64,000 bases of DNA from Nocardioides sediminis. GTDB taxonomy: Bacteria > Actinomycetota > Actinomycetes > Propionibacteriales > Nocardioidaceae. The position numbers and the translations under genes were made by a program. The stretch's first letter is position 1. Every line of letters begins with the position of its first letter. The stretch is taken from NCBI RefSeq assembly GCF_003047295.1, contig NZ_PZYZ01000008.1, positions 124,001-188,000 on the forward strand, in the 5' to 3' direction. Positions 25,595-32,764 of the stretch are shown here, in pieces. The notes below the pieces were generated by a model, which ran no database searches, had not been told where the DNA came from, and was given only the letters and a program-made list of their open reading frames with translations.

Positions 25595-26482
25595 ATGCTC
25601 GAGTTCGACAGCGCGACGAAGCGGTTCGGACCGCTGACCGCCCTCGACGCCTGCACCTTCACCGCCCGCCCGGGGCGGCTCACCGGCTTCGTCGGGCCGA
25701 ACGGTGCCGGCAAGACCACCGCGATGCGCGCGGTGTTCGGTCTCGTCGAGCTCGACAGCGGGTCGGTGCTGTGGAAGGGAGCGCCGATCGGACCGGAGGT
25801 CCGCGCCCGGTTCGGCTACATGCCCGAGGAGCGCGGGCTCTATCCGAGGATGCGGGTCCGGGACCAGCTCGTCCACCTGGGTCGACTCTGCGGCGGGACG
25901 ACCGCGACGGTCGTGCGCAGCGTCGACGGCTGGCTGGACCGGCTCGGCCTGGCAGACCGGGCCCAGGACCGGCTGGACACGCTCTCGCACGGCAACCAGC
26001 AGCGCGTGCAGCTGATCGCTGCGCTGGTCGACGCCCCCGACCTGCTGGTGCTCGACGAGCCGCTCGCCGGGCTGGACCCGCTGGCCATCGCCGCCATGTC
26101 CGACCTGCTCGAGGAGCTGGCCGCCGGGGGTGCCACGGTGCTGTTCTCCAGCCACCAGCTCGACCTGGTGGAGGACATCTGCGAGGACGTCGTCATCATC
26201 CACGCCGGACGGGTGGTCCGTGCCGGCGACCTCGCCGACCTGCGCGCCCGGGCGACGCAGCGGTTCGTCCGCGTCCGCTACCTGGGCGCCGCGCCGGACT
26301 GGTCCGGCCTGCGCTCGGTGGAGGTCACCGAGGAGACCGACGGCGAGGCCCTGCTGCGCGTCGACCAGGATGTCGACCTCGGCGCGCTGATCGACGCGGT
26401 ACGGCGCCGCGCCGACCTGGTCTCGTTCGTCTACCAACCGCCCACGCTGTCCGAGCTGTTCCGATCGGCGGTCGCGGCGTGA
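25595..26482 (+). CDS. ABC-2 exporter ATP-binding protein (NatA-like)
   Basis: A 295-residue ATPase. Walker A is GPNGAGKTT (about residue 32), signature LSHGNQQRVQ, Walker B LLVLDEPLAGLDP, and H-loop SSHQLDLVED. The C-terminal extension (residues 220-295) is of the drug/sodium exporter type. The start MLEFDSATKRFGP at 25595 was chosen over the frame start 42 bases upstream because it follows GGGAGAG and matches the family N-terminus. The permease start overlaps its stop by four bases (GTGA). Together they form a two-gene ABC-2 exporter resembling NatAB; substrate unknown. Confidence 0.9.
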   Translation: MLEFDSATKRFGPLTALDACTFTARPGRLTGFVGPNGAGKTTAMRAVFGLVELDSGSVLWKGAPIGPEVRARFGYMPEERGLYPRMRVRDQLVHLGRLCGGTTATVVRSVDGWLDRLGLADRAQDRLDTLSHGNQQRVQLIAALVDAPDLLVLDEPLAGLDPLAIAAMSDLLEELAAGGATVLFSSHQLDLVEDICEDVVIIHAGRVVRAGDLADLRARATQRFVRVRYLGAAPDWSGLRSVEVTEETDGEALLRVDQDVDLGALIDAVRRRADLVSFVYQPPTLSELFRSAVAA

Positions 26483-27669
26483 CCGGCCCGGGCCAGGCCT
26501 GGCTGGTCGCCGTCCGCGAGCTGCGGGAGCGCGGTCGCTCGCGCGTCTTCCTGTTCTCGGTCCTGCTGATGCTCGTCGGGACGGCGGGCGCCATCGTCCT
26601 GCCCGCCCTGCTCGACACCGGCCCGGCGCCCAGGGACGTCGGCCTGACCGGTGCGGCGCCGGCCGGGCTGGTCCCTGCGCTCCGCGCTCAGGGGGAGGCC
26701 GTCGGCACCACGATCAGGGTCCACCGCTACGACACGCCGGCCGACGGCGAGGCCGCGGTCCGTGACGGCGACGCCGACGTCCTGGTCGTCGATGCGCGAG
26801 AGCTGGAGTGGCCCAAGCGCGCCGACGAGCAGCTCCAGGCGCTGGTCACCGGGGCGATACAGCTCGTCACCGTCCGCGAGCGGGCCGCCGAGGCCGGCAT
26901 CGATCCCGACCGGATCCTGACGGTGCTGGCGCCGCCGCCCGTCAGCAACGTGGAGCTCGGCCAGGCGGCCGGACGCAGTCCCGGCGACGAGAACGCCGCC
27001 TTCGTCATGACCCTGGTGCTCTTCGGGGCGATCAGCACGTTCGGGGCGATGGTCCTGAGCGGCGTGGTCGAGGAGAAGTCCAGCCGCACGGTCGAGGTGC
27101 TCCTGGCGCGGATGCCCGCTCGCAGTCTCCTGGCCGGCAAGATCGTGGGAATCGGGCTGCTCGGGCTCGCGCAGGTCGTCGCCCTCGGGCTCGTCGCGCT
27201 CGCCGCCGGCGCGCTGGTCGACTCCGTGGACATCCCCGCCGTCCGCCCTGCCGTGGTCGCCTGGGCCGTCGTGTGGTTCGTGCTCGGCTACGCCCTGTAT
27301 GCCACCGTCTACGGCGCCCTCGGCGCCCTCGCGACCCGGACCGAGGACGCATCGAGCGTCGCCGGTCCGGTGACCATCGTCCTGGTGCTGGGCTTCATGG
27401 CCGCCTTCGCCACCTTCGGCAGCATCGACACGACGTGGGCGCGGCTGGTGTCGTGGATCCCGGTCACCGCGCCCCTGGCCATGCCGTTCCGGGTGGCGAT
27501 GGGCGCGGCGACCTGGTGGGACCTGGCGATCGCCGTCGTCCTCACCCTCGCCTCGATCGCAGGCCTCGTCGTGCTCGGCGGACGCATCTACACCCGAGCC
27601 ATCCTCCACACGGGCGCGAGCCTGACCCTCCGGGACGCGTGGCGGGAGGTCAGGCCAGGGTCCAGGTGA
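26479..27669 (+). CDS. ABC-2 exporter permease (NatB-like)
   Basis: A 396-residue membrane protein beginning with GTG (VTGPGQAWLVAVRELRERGRSR). One helix near residues 26-44 is followed by a roughly 130-residue extracytoplasmic loop, then five or six helices: FVMTLVLFGAISTFGAMVLSG, GIGLLGLAQVVALGLVALAAG, VVAWAVVWFVLGYALYATVYG and others. The motif VVEEKSSRTVEVLLARMPARSLLAGKI is diagnostic of NatB/YhaP-type ABC-2 permeases. The GTGA overlap with the ATPase gene shows coupling. The end overlaps the convergent SIMPL gene by 20 bases. Confidence 0.9.
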   Translation: MTGPGQAWLVAVRELRERGRSRVFLFSVLLMLVGTAGAIVLPALLDTGPAPRDVGLTGAAPAGLVPALRAQGEAVGTTIRVHRYDTPADGEAAVRDGDADVLVVDARELEWPKRADEQLQALVTGAIQLVTVRERAAEAGIDPDRILTVLAPPPVSNVELGQAAGRSPGDENAAFVMTLVLFGAISTFGAMVLSGVVEEKSSRTVEVLLARMPARSLLAGKIVGIGLLGLAQVVALGLVALAAGALVDSVDIPAVRPAVVAWAVVWFVLGYALYATVYGALGALATRTEDASSVAGPVTIVLVLGFMAAFATFGSIDTTWARLVSWIPVTAPLAMPFRVAMGAATWWDLAIAVVLTLASIAGLVVLGGRIYTRAILHTGASLTLRDAWREVRPGSR

Positions 27670-28252
27670 CCGTCACCGAGGAGTGCACCACCGTCTCCCC
27701 CGGCTCCAGCGCGGCGCCGCGCCCGGACGCGGCGAGTGCGACCGGCGCGGGTCCCCCCGCGGTGGCCGTGTCCGCCAGGGCCAGCACCTCGCCCAGGGTC
27801 GCGCCGGCCAGTGCGGCGAGGTGGGCCGCGTGCGCCCGGGCGTCGTCGTACGCCGCCTCGGTCGCCGCGGTCCGGGCGTCCGACGGGTCGCGCACGTCGA
27901 GGGACACGCCCTCCAGGACGAGGGCGTCCCCCACCCCCTCGGCCAACGCGGACAGCAGCGACCCGGCCTCCTCGACGCTGTCGCATCGGACGGCCAGCGA
28001 GTGCCGGGCCTCGAAGCCGCTGGCCTTGCCCTGGTGGTCGTGCCAGGGCCACACGTTGATGCCGGTCGACCCGGCCACCAGGTCGCAGTCGCGGGCGATC
28101 CCGACCACCTGCTCCGCGGCGGCCGAGACGCCCGCGAGCGCATCGGCCACGCCCCCGGCACGGTGCACGACGGCCACCCGGACCGCCGCGGAGTCGGGGA
28201 CGACGGTGCCGGTGCCGTGGCCGGTGACGGTGACCGTGCGGGGGTCGCTCAT
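27650..28252 (-). CDS. SIMPL domain (DUF541) protein
   Basis: A 200-residue protein with the SIMPL/DUF541 fold. It opens TVTVTGHGTGTVVPDSAAVRVAVV and has the central GINVWPWHDHQGKASGFEARHSL, matching family motifs. Most family members are exported, but no signal peptide is visible here, so this copy is probably cytoplasmic or uses another route. Function of the family is poorly defined, linked in places to oxidative stress or signalling. ATG 28252 is seven bases after a TATCTT -10. Convergent with the ABC permease gene, 20-base overlap of 3' ends. Confidence 0.83.
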   Translation of the reverse strand: MSDPRTVTVTGHGTGTVVPDSAAVRVAVVHRAGGVADALAGVSAAAEQVVGIARDCDLVAGSTGINVWPWHDHQGKASGFEARHSLAVRCDSVEEAGSLLSALAEGVGDALVLEGVSLDVRDPSDARTAATEAAYDDARAHAAHLAALAGATLGEVLALADTATAGGPAPVALAASGRGAALEPGETVVHSSVTVTWTLA

Positions 28253-28259
28253 GGGAGGA

Positions 28260-28265
28260 AAGATA
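28260..28265 (-). promoter_or_regulatory. -10 element of predicted leaderless SIMPL gene promoter
   Basis: TATCTT on the minus strand with a 7-base gap to the ATG at 28252. A GGAGG-like word is not placed for ribosome binding in the sense direction, which fits leaderless translation. Confidence 0.5.
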
Positions 28266-28278
28266 GCGACGGGCGCCC

Positions 28279-29169
28279 TCAGACCGTGATGCGCAGCGCG
28301 GAGAAGATCTCGCGCGTCGCCCGCGACCGGTTGAGGGTGTAGAAGTGCAGGCCCGGGGCGCCTTCGTCGAGCAGCGCCTCGCAGAGCTCCGCGGCCATCG
28401 CGATGCCCTCGGCACGGAGCGCGGCCGGGTCGTGCTCGTAGGGCGCGAGCCGCGCGCGCACGGCGTCGGGCACCGGGTGTCCCGACAGCTCGGCCATGCG
28501 GGAGACCTGTCGGAGGTTGAGGATCGGCATGATGCCCGGCAGCAGCGGGATGTCGACGCCGACCGCGCTCGAGCGCTCGAGCAGCCCCGCGTAGTCGTCC
28601 GGCGAGAACACCATGTCGGTGATGGCGAACTCGGCGCCGGCCCGCTGCTTGGCCAGCAGCACCCGGGCGTCGTGCTCCAGCGACTCCGCGGACGGATGGC
28701 CCAGGGAGAAGGCGGCCACCGCGACCGAGAAGTCGCCCCGGCGGCTGGCCAGCTCGACGAGCTCGCTGGCGTAGGTCAGGCCGCCCTCGGTCGGCACCCA
28801 GTCGGCCCGCGGCCCGTCCTCCGGGTCACCCCGCAGCGCCAGCACGTGGCCGACGCCGGCCTCGGCATAGCTGTCGAGGATCGATTCGAGCTCGGCGCGC
28901 GTGTGACCCACGCAGGTCAGGTGGCCGACCGGCACGAGCGAGGTCTCGCGGGCGATGCGCCCGGTGATGCGGACCGTCGTGTCGCGCGAGCTGCCGCCCG
29001 CGCCGTAGGTCACCGAGACGAAGGTCGGCCGGTAGGGCTCGAGCTCGGTGATGGCCCGCCAGAGCTGCTCCTCGCCCTCGGCGTCCTTGGGCGGGAAGAA
29101 CTCGAAGGAGAACGATCGCTCGCCGCCCTCGATGCGTTCGCGCATGCTGCGTCCACGTCCCTGGATCAT
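28279..29169 (-). CDS. metF: Methylenetetrahydrofolate reductase
   Basis: MetF reduces 5,10-methylene-THF to 5-methyl-THF for methionine synthesis, with FAD. The 296-residue TIM-barrel protein carries the family signatures SFEFFPPKD (near the N-terminus), SVTYGAGGSSRDTT, HLTCVGHT, LALRGDPE and PGIMPI. The start is taken at 29169 (MIQGRGRSMRER), seven bases after a TAGGGT -10; an internal Met eight codons on is a possible alternative. It is divergent from a polyprenyl synthase, the same arrangement as metF and idsA2 in mycobacteria. Confidence 0.95.
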   Translation of the reverse strand: MIQGRGRSMRERIEGGERSFSFEFFPPKDAEGEEQLWRAITELEPYRPTFVSVTYGAGGSSRDTTVRITGRIARETSLVPVGHLTCVGHTRAELESILDSYAEAGVGHVLALRGDPEDGPRADWVPTEGGLTYASELVELASRRGDFSVAVAAFSLGHPSAESLEHDARVLLAKQRAGAEFAITDMVFSPDDYAGLLERSSAVGVDIPLLPGIMPILNLRQVSRMAELSGHPVPDAVRARLAPYEHDPAALRAEGIAMAAELCEALLDEGAPGLHFYTLNRSRATREIFSALRITV

Positions 29170-29176
29170 GGGGTCA

Positions 29177-29182
29177 ACCCTA
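29177..29182 (-). promoter_or_regulatory. -10 element of predicted leaderless metF promoter
   Basis: TAGGGT on the minus strand, seven bases from the metF ATG at 29169. The divergent polyprenyl synthase has its own -10 about 90 bases away. Confidence 0.55.
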
Positions 29183-29273
29183 GGGACGGAGCACACCGAC
29201 CACCGCACCTGTCCACCGATCTGCCCCCAAGGCTGGGTAGACAGCGGGTTCCGGACCGCGCCCGGCCACTGGT

Positions 29274-29279
29274 TAGGCT
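29274..29279 (+). promoter_or_regulatory. -10 element of predicted leaderless polyprenyl synthase promoter
   Basis: TAGGCT with a 6-base gap to the GTG at 29286. Confidence 0.55.
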
Positions 29280-29285
29280 CCCGGA

Positions 29286-30365
29286 GTGACCAGCCCGGAG
29301 AGCATGCAGTGGGACCCTGCCGACTTCCGACAGCGGATCCAGACGGTGCTCGACTCCTTCCTGGACGAGCAGGCCGCTCGCCTCGCTCCACTCGGTCCCG
29401 ACGCCGCCCGTCTGGTCGCGGAGGCACGCACCAGCGTCGCCGGCGGCAAGCGCTTCCGGGCCGCCTTCTGCTACTGGGGCTACCGCGCGATCCGGCCCGA
29501 CGTGCCCGACGAGGAGGCCCTGCACCGCGCCTGCGCCGCCCTCGAGCTGCTGCACGCCAGCGCCCTGGTGCACGACGACTACATGGACGCCTCCGACACC
29601 CGGCGCGGCCGTCCCGCCACGCACCGGGCCTTCGGGGACGAGCACGCGGCCGCCGGCTGGCGCGGGCGTCCCGACCAGTACGGCGCCTCGGCGGCCATCC
29701 TGCTGGGTGACCTCCTGCTGAGCTGGTCCGAGGAGCTGCTGCGCCGGTGCGGACTGCCGGTCGCCTCCGTCGTACCGGCCCTGGAGGTCTTCGACCTGTG
29801 CCGCACGGAGGTGATCGCCGGGCAGTTCCTCGACGTGTCGGTGCAGGCGCGCGGCCACGCGGACGTCGACACCGCGATGACCGTGCTGCGCTACAAGTCG
29901 GCCAAGTACTCGATCGAGCGGCCGCTGCACGTCGGGGCCGCCCTGGCCGGCGCGACGCCCGAGCAGCTCGCCGAGCTGACGCGCTTCGGCCTGCCGCTGG
30001 GCGAGGCGTTCCAGCTGCGCGACGACCTGCTCGGGGTGTACGGCGACCCGGCGACGACCGGGAAGCCGGCCGGCGACGACCTGGTCGAGGGCAAGCGGAC
30101 GGTGCTCGTGGCCCTGGCCCTGGACGGCACCGACCGGGAGGCGGCGCGGCGGCTCGACGACGCGCTCGGCAGTCCGCTCGACGAGGCCGAGGTCGGGGCG
30201 CTCCGCGACATCATCGACCGGTCCGGGGCGCACGCGCAGGTCGAGGAGGTCATCGAGGCGCTGGCCGAGCGCGCGGTGGCCGCGCTGGAGACCCCGACGG
30301 TGGACGACGCCGCCCGCGGCGTGCTCCGCGAGCTGGCCGCGGCCGCCACCCAGCGCACCGTCTGA
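29286..30365 (+). CDS. Polyprenyl (geranylgeranyl-type) diphosphate synthase
   Basis: A 359-residue trans-isoprenyl diphosphate synthase. The first aspartate-rich motif is DDYMD (LVHDDYMDASDTRRG), the second is DDLLG (FQLRDDLLGVYGD). Also visible: GGKRFRAAFCYWGY at the start and KYSIERPLHVG in the middle. Chain length cannot be read reliably; the position divergent from metF matches idsA2-type enzymes of mycobacteria. The GTG at 29286 is six bases after TAGGCT. The product would feed menaquinone, polyprenyl carrier or carotenoid synthesis. Ends seven bases from the convergent RNase/barstar locus. Confidence 0.92.
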   Translation: MTSPESMQWDPADFRQRIQTVLDSFLDEQAARLAPLGPDAARLVAEARTSVAGGKRFRAAFCYWGYRAIRPDVPDEEALHRACAALELLHASALVHDDYMDASDTRRGRPATHRAFGDEHAAAGWRGRPDQYGASAAILLGDLLLSWSEELLRRCGLPVASVVPALEVFDLCRTEVIAGQFLDVSVQARGHADVDTAMTVLRYKSAKYSIERPLHVGAALAGATPEQLAELTRFGLPLGEAFQLRDDLLGVYGDPATTGKPAGDDLVEGKRTVLVALALDGTDREAARRLDDALGSPLDEAEVGALRDIIDRSGAHAQVEEVIEALAERAVAALETPTVDDAARGVLRELAAAATQRTV

Positions 30366-30372
30366 CCCGGGG

Positions 30373-30804
30373 TCAGTCCAGGCTGGGCAGGCCGGGCACC
30401 TCGGGACCCTCGCCGCGCAGCAGCACGGCGAACGGCACGCCCTTGTCGGCCGCGACGCGCGACCCGAAGACGCTGAGGGCGATGCTGAACGACTTCTCGT
30501 CGGCGCGGGCGAGCGTCGCCCAACCGTCCCAGAGGAGCACCACGCCGTCGACGCCGGAGCCGATGTCGTGCAGGCAGTCGGCGAGGGCGTCGAAGTTCTG
30601 GCCGTACCAGTCGGGGAAGCCCAGCGCCTCCCCCACCGCGGCGAGGAAGTCGGCCTTGCCCCCCTCGACCCAGCCGTCGACGTGGCCGAAGCCCCAGCCG
30701 GCGTGCTCGACGGCGTGCCGCACGTCCTCGACGTCGAACGCGCCGTGCCACAGGTAGGTGCCGGGCTCGACCCGGCCGGCCAGCAGTGCCGCGAGTCCGC
30801 TCAT
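30373..30804 (-). CDS. Barstar-family ribonuclease inhibitor (internal start)
   Basis: The 143-residue barstar protein if translated from the ATG at 30804 (MSGLAALLAGRVEPGTYLW). The barstar core is clear: FDVEDVRHAVEHAGWGFGHVDG, then KADFLAAVGEALGFPDWYGQNFDALADCLHDI, the region that in the family plugs the active site of the partner RNase. It would inhibit the RNase inside the cytoplasm. Its ATG overlaps the restored RNase stop by four bases (ATGA), typical of toxin-inhibitor pairs. In the sequence as given it is the C-terminal part of one merged frame. Confidence 0.82.
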   Translation of the reverse strand: MSGLAALLAGRVEPGTYLWHGAFDVEDVRHAVEHAGWGFGHVDGWVEGGKADFLAAVGEALGFPDWYGQNFDALADCLHDIGSGVDGVVLLWDGWATLARADEKSFSIALSVFGSRVAADKGVPFAVLLRGEGPEVPGLPSLD

Positions 30805-31314
30805 CGGATGATCCTCTCGAAGGACCGGTAAGTGGTCCCCGGTCCAGTAGAGCTCGCCCTCGTCGCCGGCCACGATGCGCCGTGCACCGCGGTCGTCGGA
30901 CCCGGGCGTGGGGACGGTGTACTCAGCGTAGTAGCCGCGCGGCTCGTCGGGGAGCAGCTCTTCGCGGTTCTCGAACGTGCCCCCGTCCTCGTCCTCGGGG
31001 AACGGGCCGTCGGCGTCGATCAGGTCCACCGTGTCGGCAGCCTCGGGCGGCAGCTGCGCCAGCGCGACGAGGGGCAGTCCGCTGCCCGGGTCGGTGCCCG
31101 TCGGCTGCTGGCTCGGCTCCGTGGTCGGGGTGTTGGTCTGGGTGTAGTCGTGCGTCGGGGAGGCGCTGGGCCGGGCGCTCGGCGACGCCGTCGGGGAGTC
31201 CTGGGCCGAGGGGGCGGGGGCGGGCGTGCTGCCGTCGCCCTGGGTCCACCACACGAGCGCGGCGGTCACCAGAGCCACCACCAGACCGACGATGCTGCGC
31301 TGCCGCGTCCCCAT
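30373..31314 (-). CDS. RNase Sa-like secreted ribonuclease and barstar inhibitor merged by a probable one-base frameshift
   Basis: As read, a 313-residue frame. Residues 1-25 are a signal/anchor helix and about 26-75 a Pro/Ser/Thr-rich linker. Residues 76-165 are an RNase Sa/barnase-type domain: LPPEAADTVDLI, GGTFENREELLP, YYAEYTVPTPGS (catalytic Glu), ARRIV (catalytic Arg) and YWTGDH (catalytic His). From 171 the frame is barstar (MSGLAALLAGRV to the end). Removing one T in CACTTACC (near 30830) restores DHYRSFERIIR and a stop that overlaps the barstar ATG. So the likely ancestral state is two coupled genes, toxin then inhibitor. Whether the extra base is biological or a sequencing error cannot be decided here. 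Confidence 0.8.
   Translation of the reverse strand: MGTRQRSIVGLVVALVTAALVWWTQGDGSTPAPAPSAQDSPTASPSARPSASPTHDYTQTNTPTTEPSQQPTGTDPGSGLPLVALAQLPPEAADTVDLIDADGPFPEDEDGGTFENREELLPDEPRGYYAEYTVPTPGSDDRGARRIVAGDEGELYWTGDHLPVLREDHPMSGLAALLAGRVEPGTYLWHGAFDVEDVRHAVEHAGWGFGHVDGWVEGGKADFLAAVGEALGFPDWYGQNFDALADCLHDIGSGVDGVVLLWDGWATLARADEKSFSIALSVFGSRVAADKGVPFAVLLRGEGPEVPGLPSLD
30827..30834 (-). other. Frameshift site between RNase and barstar
   Basis: The minus strand reads GACCACTTACCGG. With a single T the frame gives DHYRSFERIIR then TGA; with TT it runs on as DHLPVLREDHP into barstar. The shift comes directly after the catalytic His codon. The site is not a classic slippery heptamer. Confidence 0.7.
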
Positions 31315-31322
31315 GGCCGGTC

Positions 31323-31328
31323 AGGCTA
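31323..31328 (-). promoter_or_regulatory. -10 element of predicted leaderless RNase/barstar promoter
   Basis: TAGCCT on the minus strand with an 8-base gap to the ATG at 31314. Confidence 0.5.
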
Positions 31329-31334
31329 GCCGAG

Positions 31335-31706
31335 TCAGAACCCCAGGACCTGCGCCCGACGCTTGACCTCGGACCCGCGGTTCTCGCGGAGCGCGTCGAT
31401 CGGACGGCCGGGGAGGTTGTCGTCGGTGAAGATCCAGGCGATGCACTCGCGGTCGGTGAACTCGTTGTCGTGCAGCACGGTCAGCAGGCCGGGGAGGCCC
31501 TTGACCACGAGCCCGTCCTGGATGAAGTCCGCCGGCACCTTCGGGCCGCCCCCGGGTCGCGGGACCGCCGCAGCCAGCTCGTGGTCCTTGATCATCGTGC
31601 GCACCTTGGCCGGTGTGACGCCGAGGGCCTCGGCGGTCTCGTCCCAGTCCAGCCAGGCGGGGACGAGGGCGTCGAGGTCGACCTCGGACAGGGGTACGTC
31701 GCTCAT
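31335..31706 (-). CDS. Rv2175c-like DNA-binding protein
   Basis: A 123-residue protein with an N-terminal winged helix-turn-helix (WDETAEALGVTPAKVRTMIKDHEL, about residues 21-44) and a C-terminal part with ECIAWIFTDDNLPGRPIDALREN. These match Rv2175c of M. tuberculosis, a DNA-binding protein that is phosphorylated by the kinase PknL, encoded beside it. Here the pknL gene is about 1 kb away with a lytic transglycosylase in between. ATG 31706 is the family start. Target genes are unknown. Confidence 0.87.
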   Translation of the reverse strand: MSDVPLSEVDLDALVPAWLDWDETAEALGVTPAKVRTMIKDHELAAAVPRPGGGPKVPADFIQDGLVVKGLPGLLTVLHDNEFTDRECIAWIFTDDNLPGRPIDALRENRGSEVKRRAQVLGF

Positions 31707-31888
31707 GGGACGCAGTTTTCCACGCGCGGCTTCCGCGAGCCGACTCGCTCCCCCCGCGGCGACACGCCGGGGAACCGCCCGACTGGTCTGGACCGGTCCG
31801 TGGTGCGTACCGTCGATCGCTCGCCGCGACGCCTTCCCCTCGGCCTCCCCGTGAGTCCGGGCGCCGCGACGAGGAGCAGGAGACCCGA

Positions 31889-32644
31889 GTGCGACGACCC
31901 CTGACCGGCACCACCGTGGCCCTGACCGCCCTCGCGGTGGGCCTCGCCCTCGCCCCGACGAGCCCCGCGGCCGCCGACCACGAGCGCCTCCCCCAGGGCC
32001 GGCACCTCAAGGACTACACCGTCCGGTCCGGCGACACCGTCACCGGCCTCGCCGTGCGCTTCCACGCCTGGACGGCCGAGATCGTCTCCCACAACCACCT
32101 CGGCGCCGACGGCGGTCTGAGGGTCGGAGACCGGATCGAGATCCCGGTCGTCACCAAGGCGCGGGACGAGGACCGGGACAAGGACGGGGACAAGGACAAG
32201 GGGGGCGCCTCCACGTCCCCCTCCCCCGGCACGCCCTCCCGCGACCGCGTACGACGCACGATCACCCGCGCGGCCAACCACCGCGACGTGGACCCGCAGC
32301 TCGCGCTGGCCATCGCCTGGCAGGAGTCGGGCTGGCAGATGCACCACGTCTCCAGCGCCGGCGCCATCGGGGCGATGCAGGTGCTCCCCGGCACCGGCCG
32401 CTGGATGGAGCACTACGCCGGCCGGGACCTGCGGCTGAGGAACCTCAAGGACAACGCCACTGCCGGGGTCCTGCTGCTCGGCGTGCTGGACGACAACACC
32501 CGCAAGCGGCGGCACCAGGTGGGGGCCTACTACCAGGGCCTCGGCGCGCTGCAGGAGCACGGGCTCTACGGGGAGACCAAGGCCTACGTGGCGAACGTGC
32601 TGGCCATCAAGGAGCGCCTCGAGGACGGGCGCCCGCCGGCCTGA
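31889..32644 (+). CDS. LysM-containing lytic transglycosylase
   Basis: A 251-residue secreted protein. Residues 1-29 are a signal peptide (TALAVGLALAPTSPAAA), 40-85 a LysM peptidoglycan-binding domain (YTVRSGDTVTGLAVRFH), then an Asp/Lys-rich charged linker (DEDRDKDGDKDK) and a C-terminal SLT domain with catalytic Glu in AIAWQESGWQMHHVSSAGAIGAMQVLP. It cuts the glycan strands of peptidoglycan outside the membrane. Start is GTG at 31889 (VRRPLTG). Lies between the Rv2175c-like gene (divergent) and pknL (same strand), which suggests a link between wall turnover and PASTA-kinase signalling. Confidence 0.9.
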   Translation: MRRPLTGTTVALTALAVGLALAPTSPAAADHERLPQGRHLKDYTVRSGDTVTGLAVRFHAWTAEIVSHNHLGADGGLRVGDRIEIPVVTKARDEDRDKDGDKDKGGASTSPSPGTPSRDRVRRTITRAANHRDVDPQLALAIAWQESGWQMHHVSSAGAIGAMQVLPGTGRWMEHYAGRDLRLRNLKDNATAGVLLLGVLDDNTRKRRHQVGAYYQGLGALQEHGLYGETKAYVANVLAIKERLEDGRPPA

Positions 32645-32682
32645 GGGGCGTACGGGCGCGGCAGGACGCCACGCCGGGGCGG

Positions 32683-32698
32683 GCCGCGGGACCGCGGC
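32683..32698. terminator. Hairpin after the LysM transglycosylase gene
   Basis: GCCGCGG-GA-CCGCGGC is a seven-base perfect stem about 40 bases downstream of the stop, without a T run. It could act as a terminator ahead of pknL. Low confidence because such GC palindromes arise easily here. Confidence 0.35.
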
Positions 32699-32764
32699 AC
32701 GCCCGGACGATTCGTACGATGGGGGCCACCGGATCCTTCCCCGTCCGGCGATGGAGGTCGAGCT

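Noticed and set aside
30823..30834. The RNase/barstar junction as a programmed frameshift
   Set aside because: There is no slippery heptamer or evident downstream structure; an indel or sequencing error is simpler.
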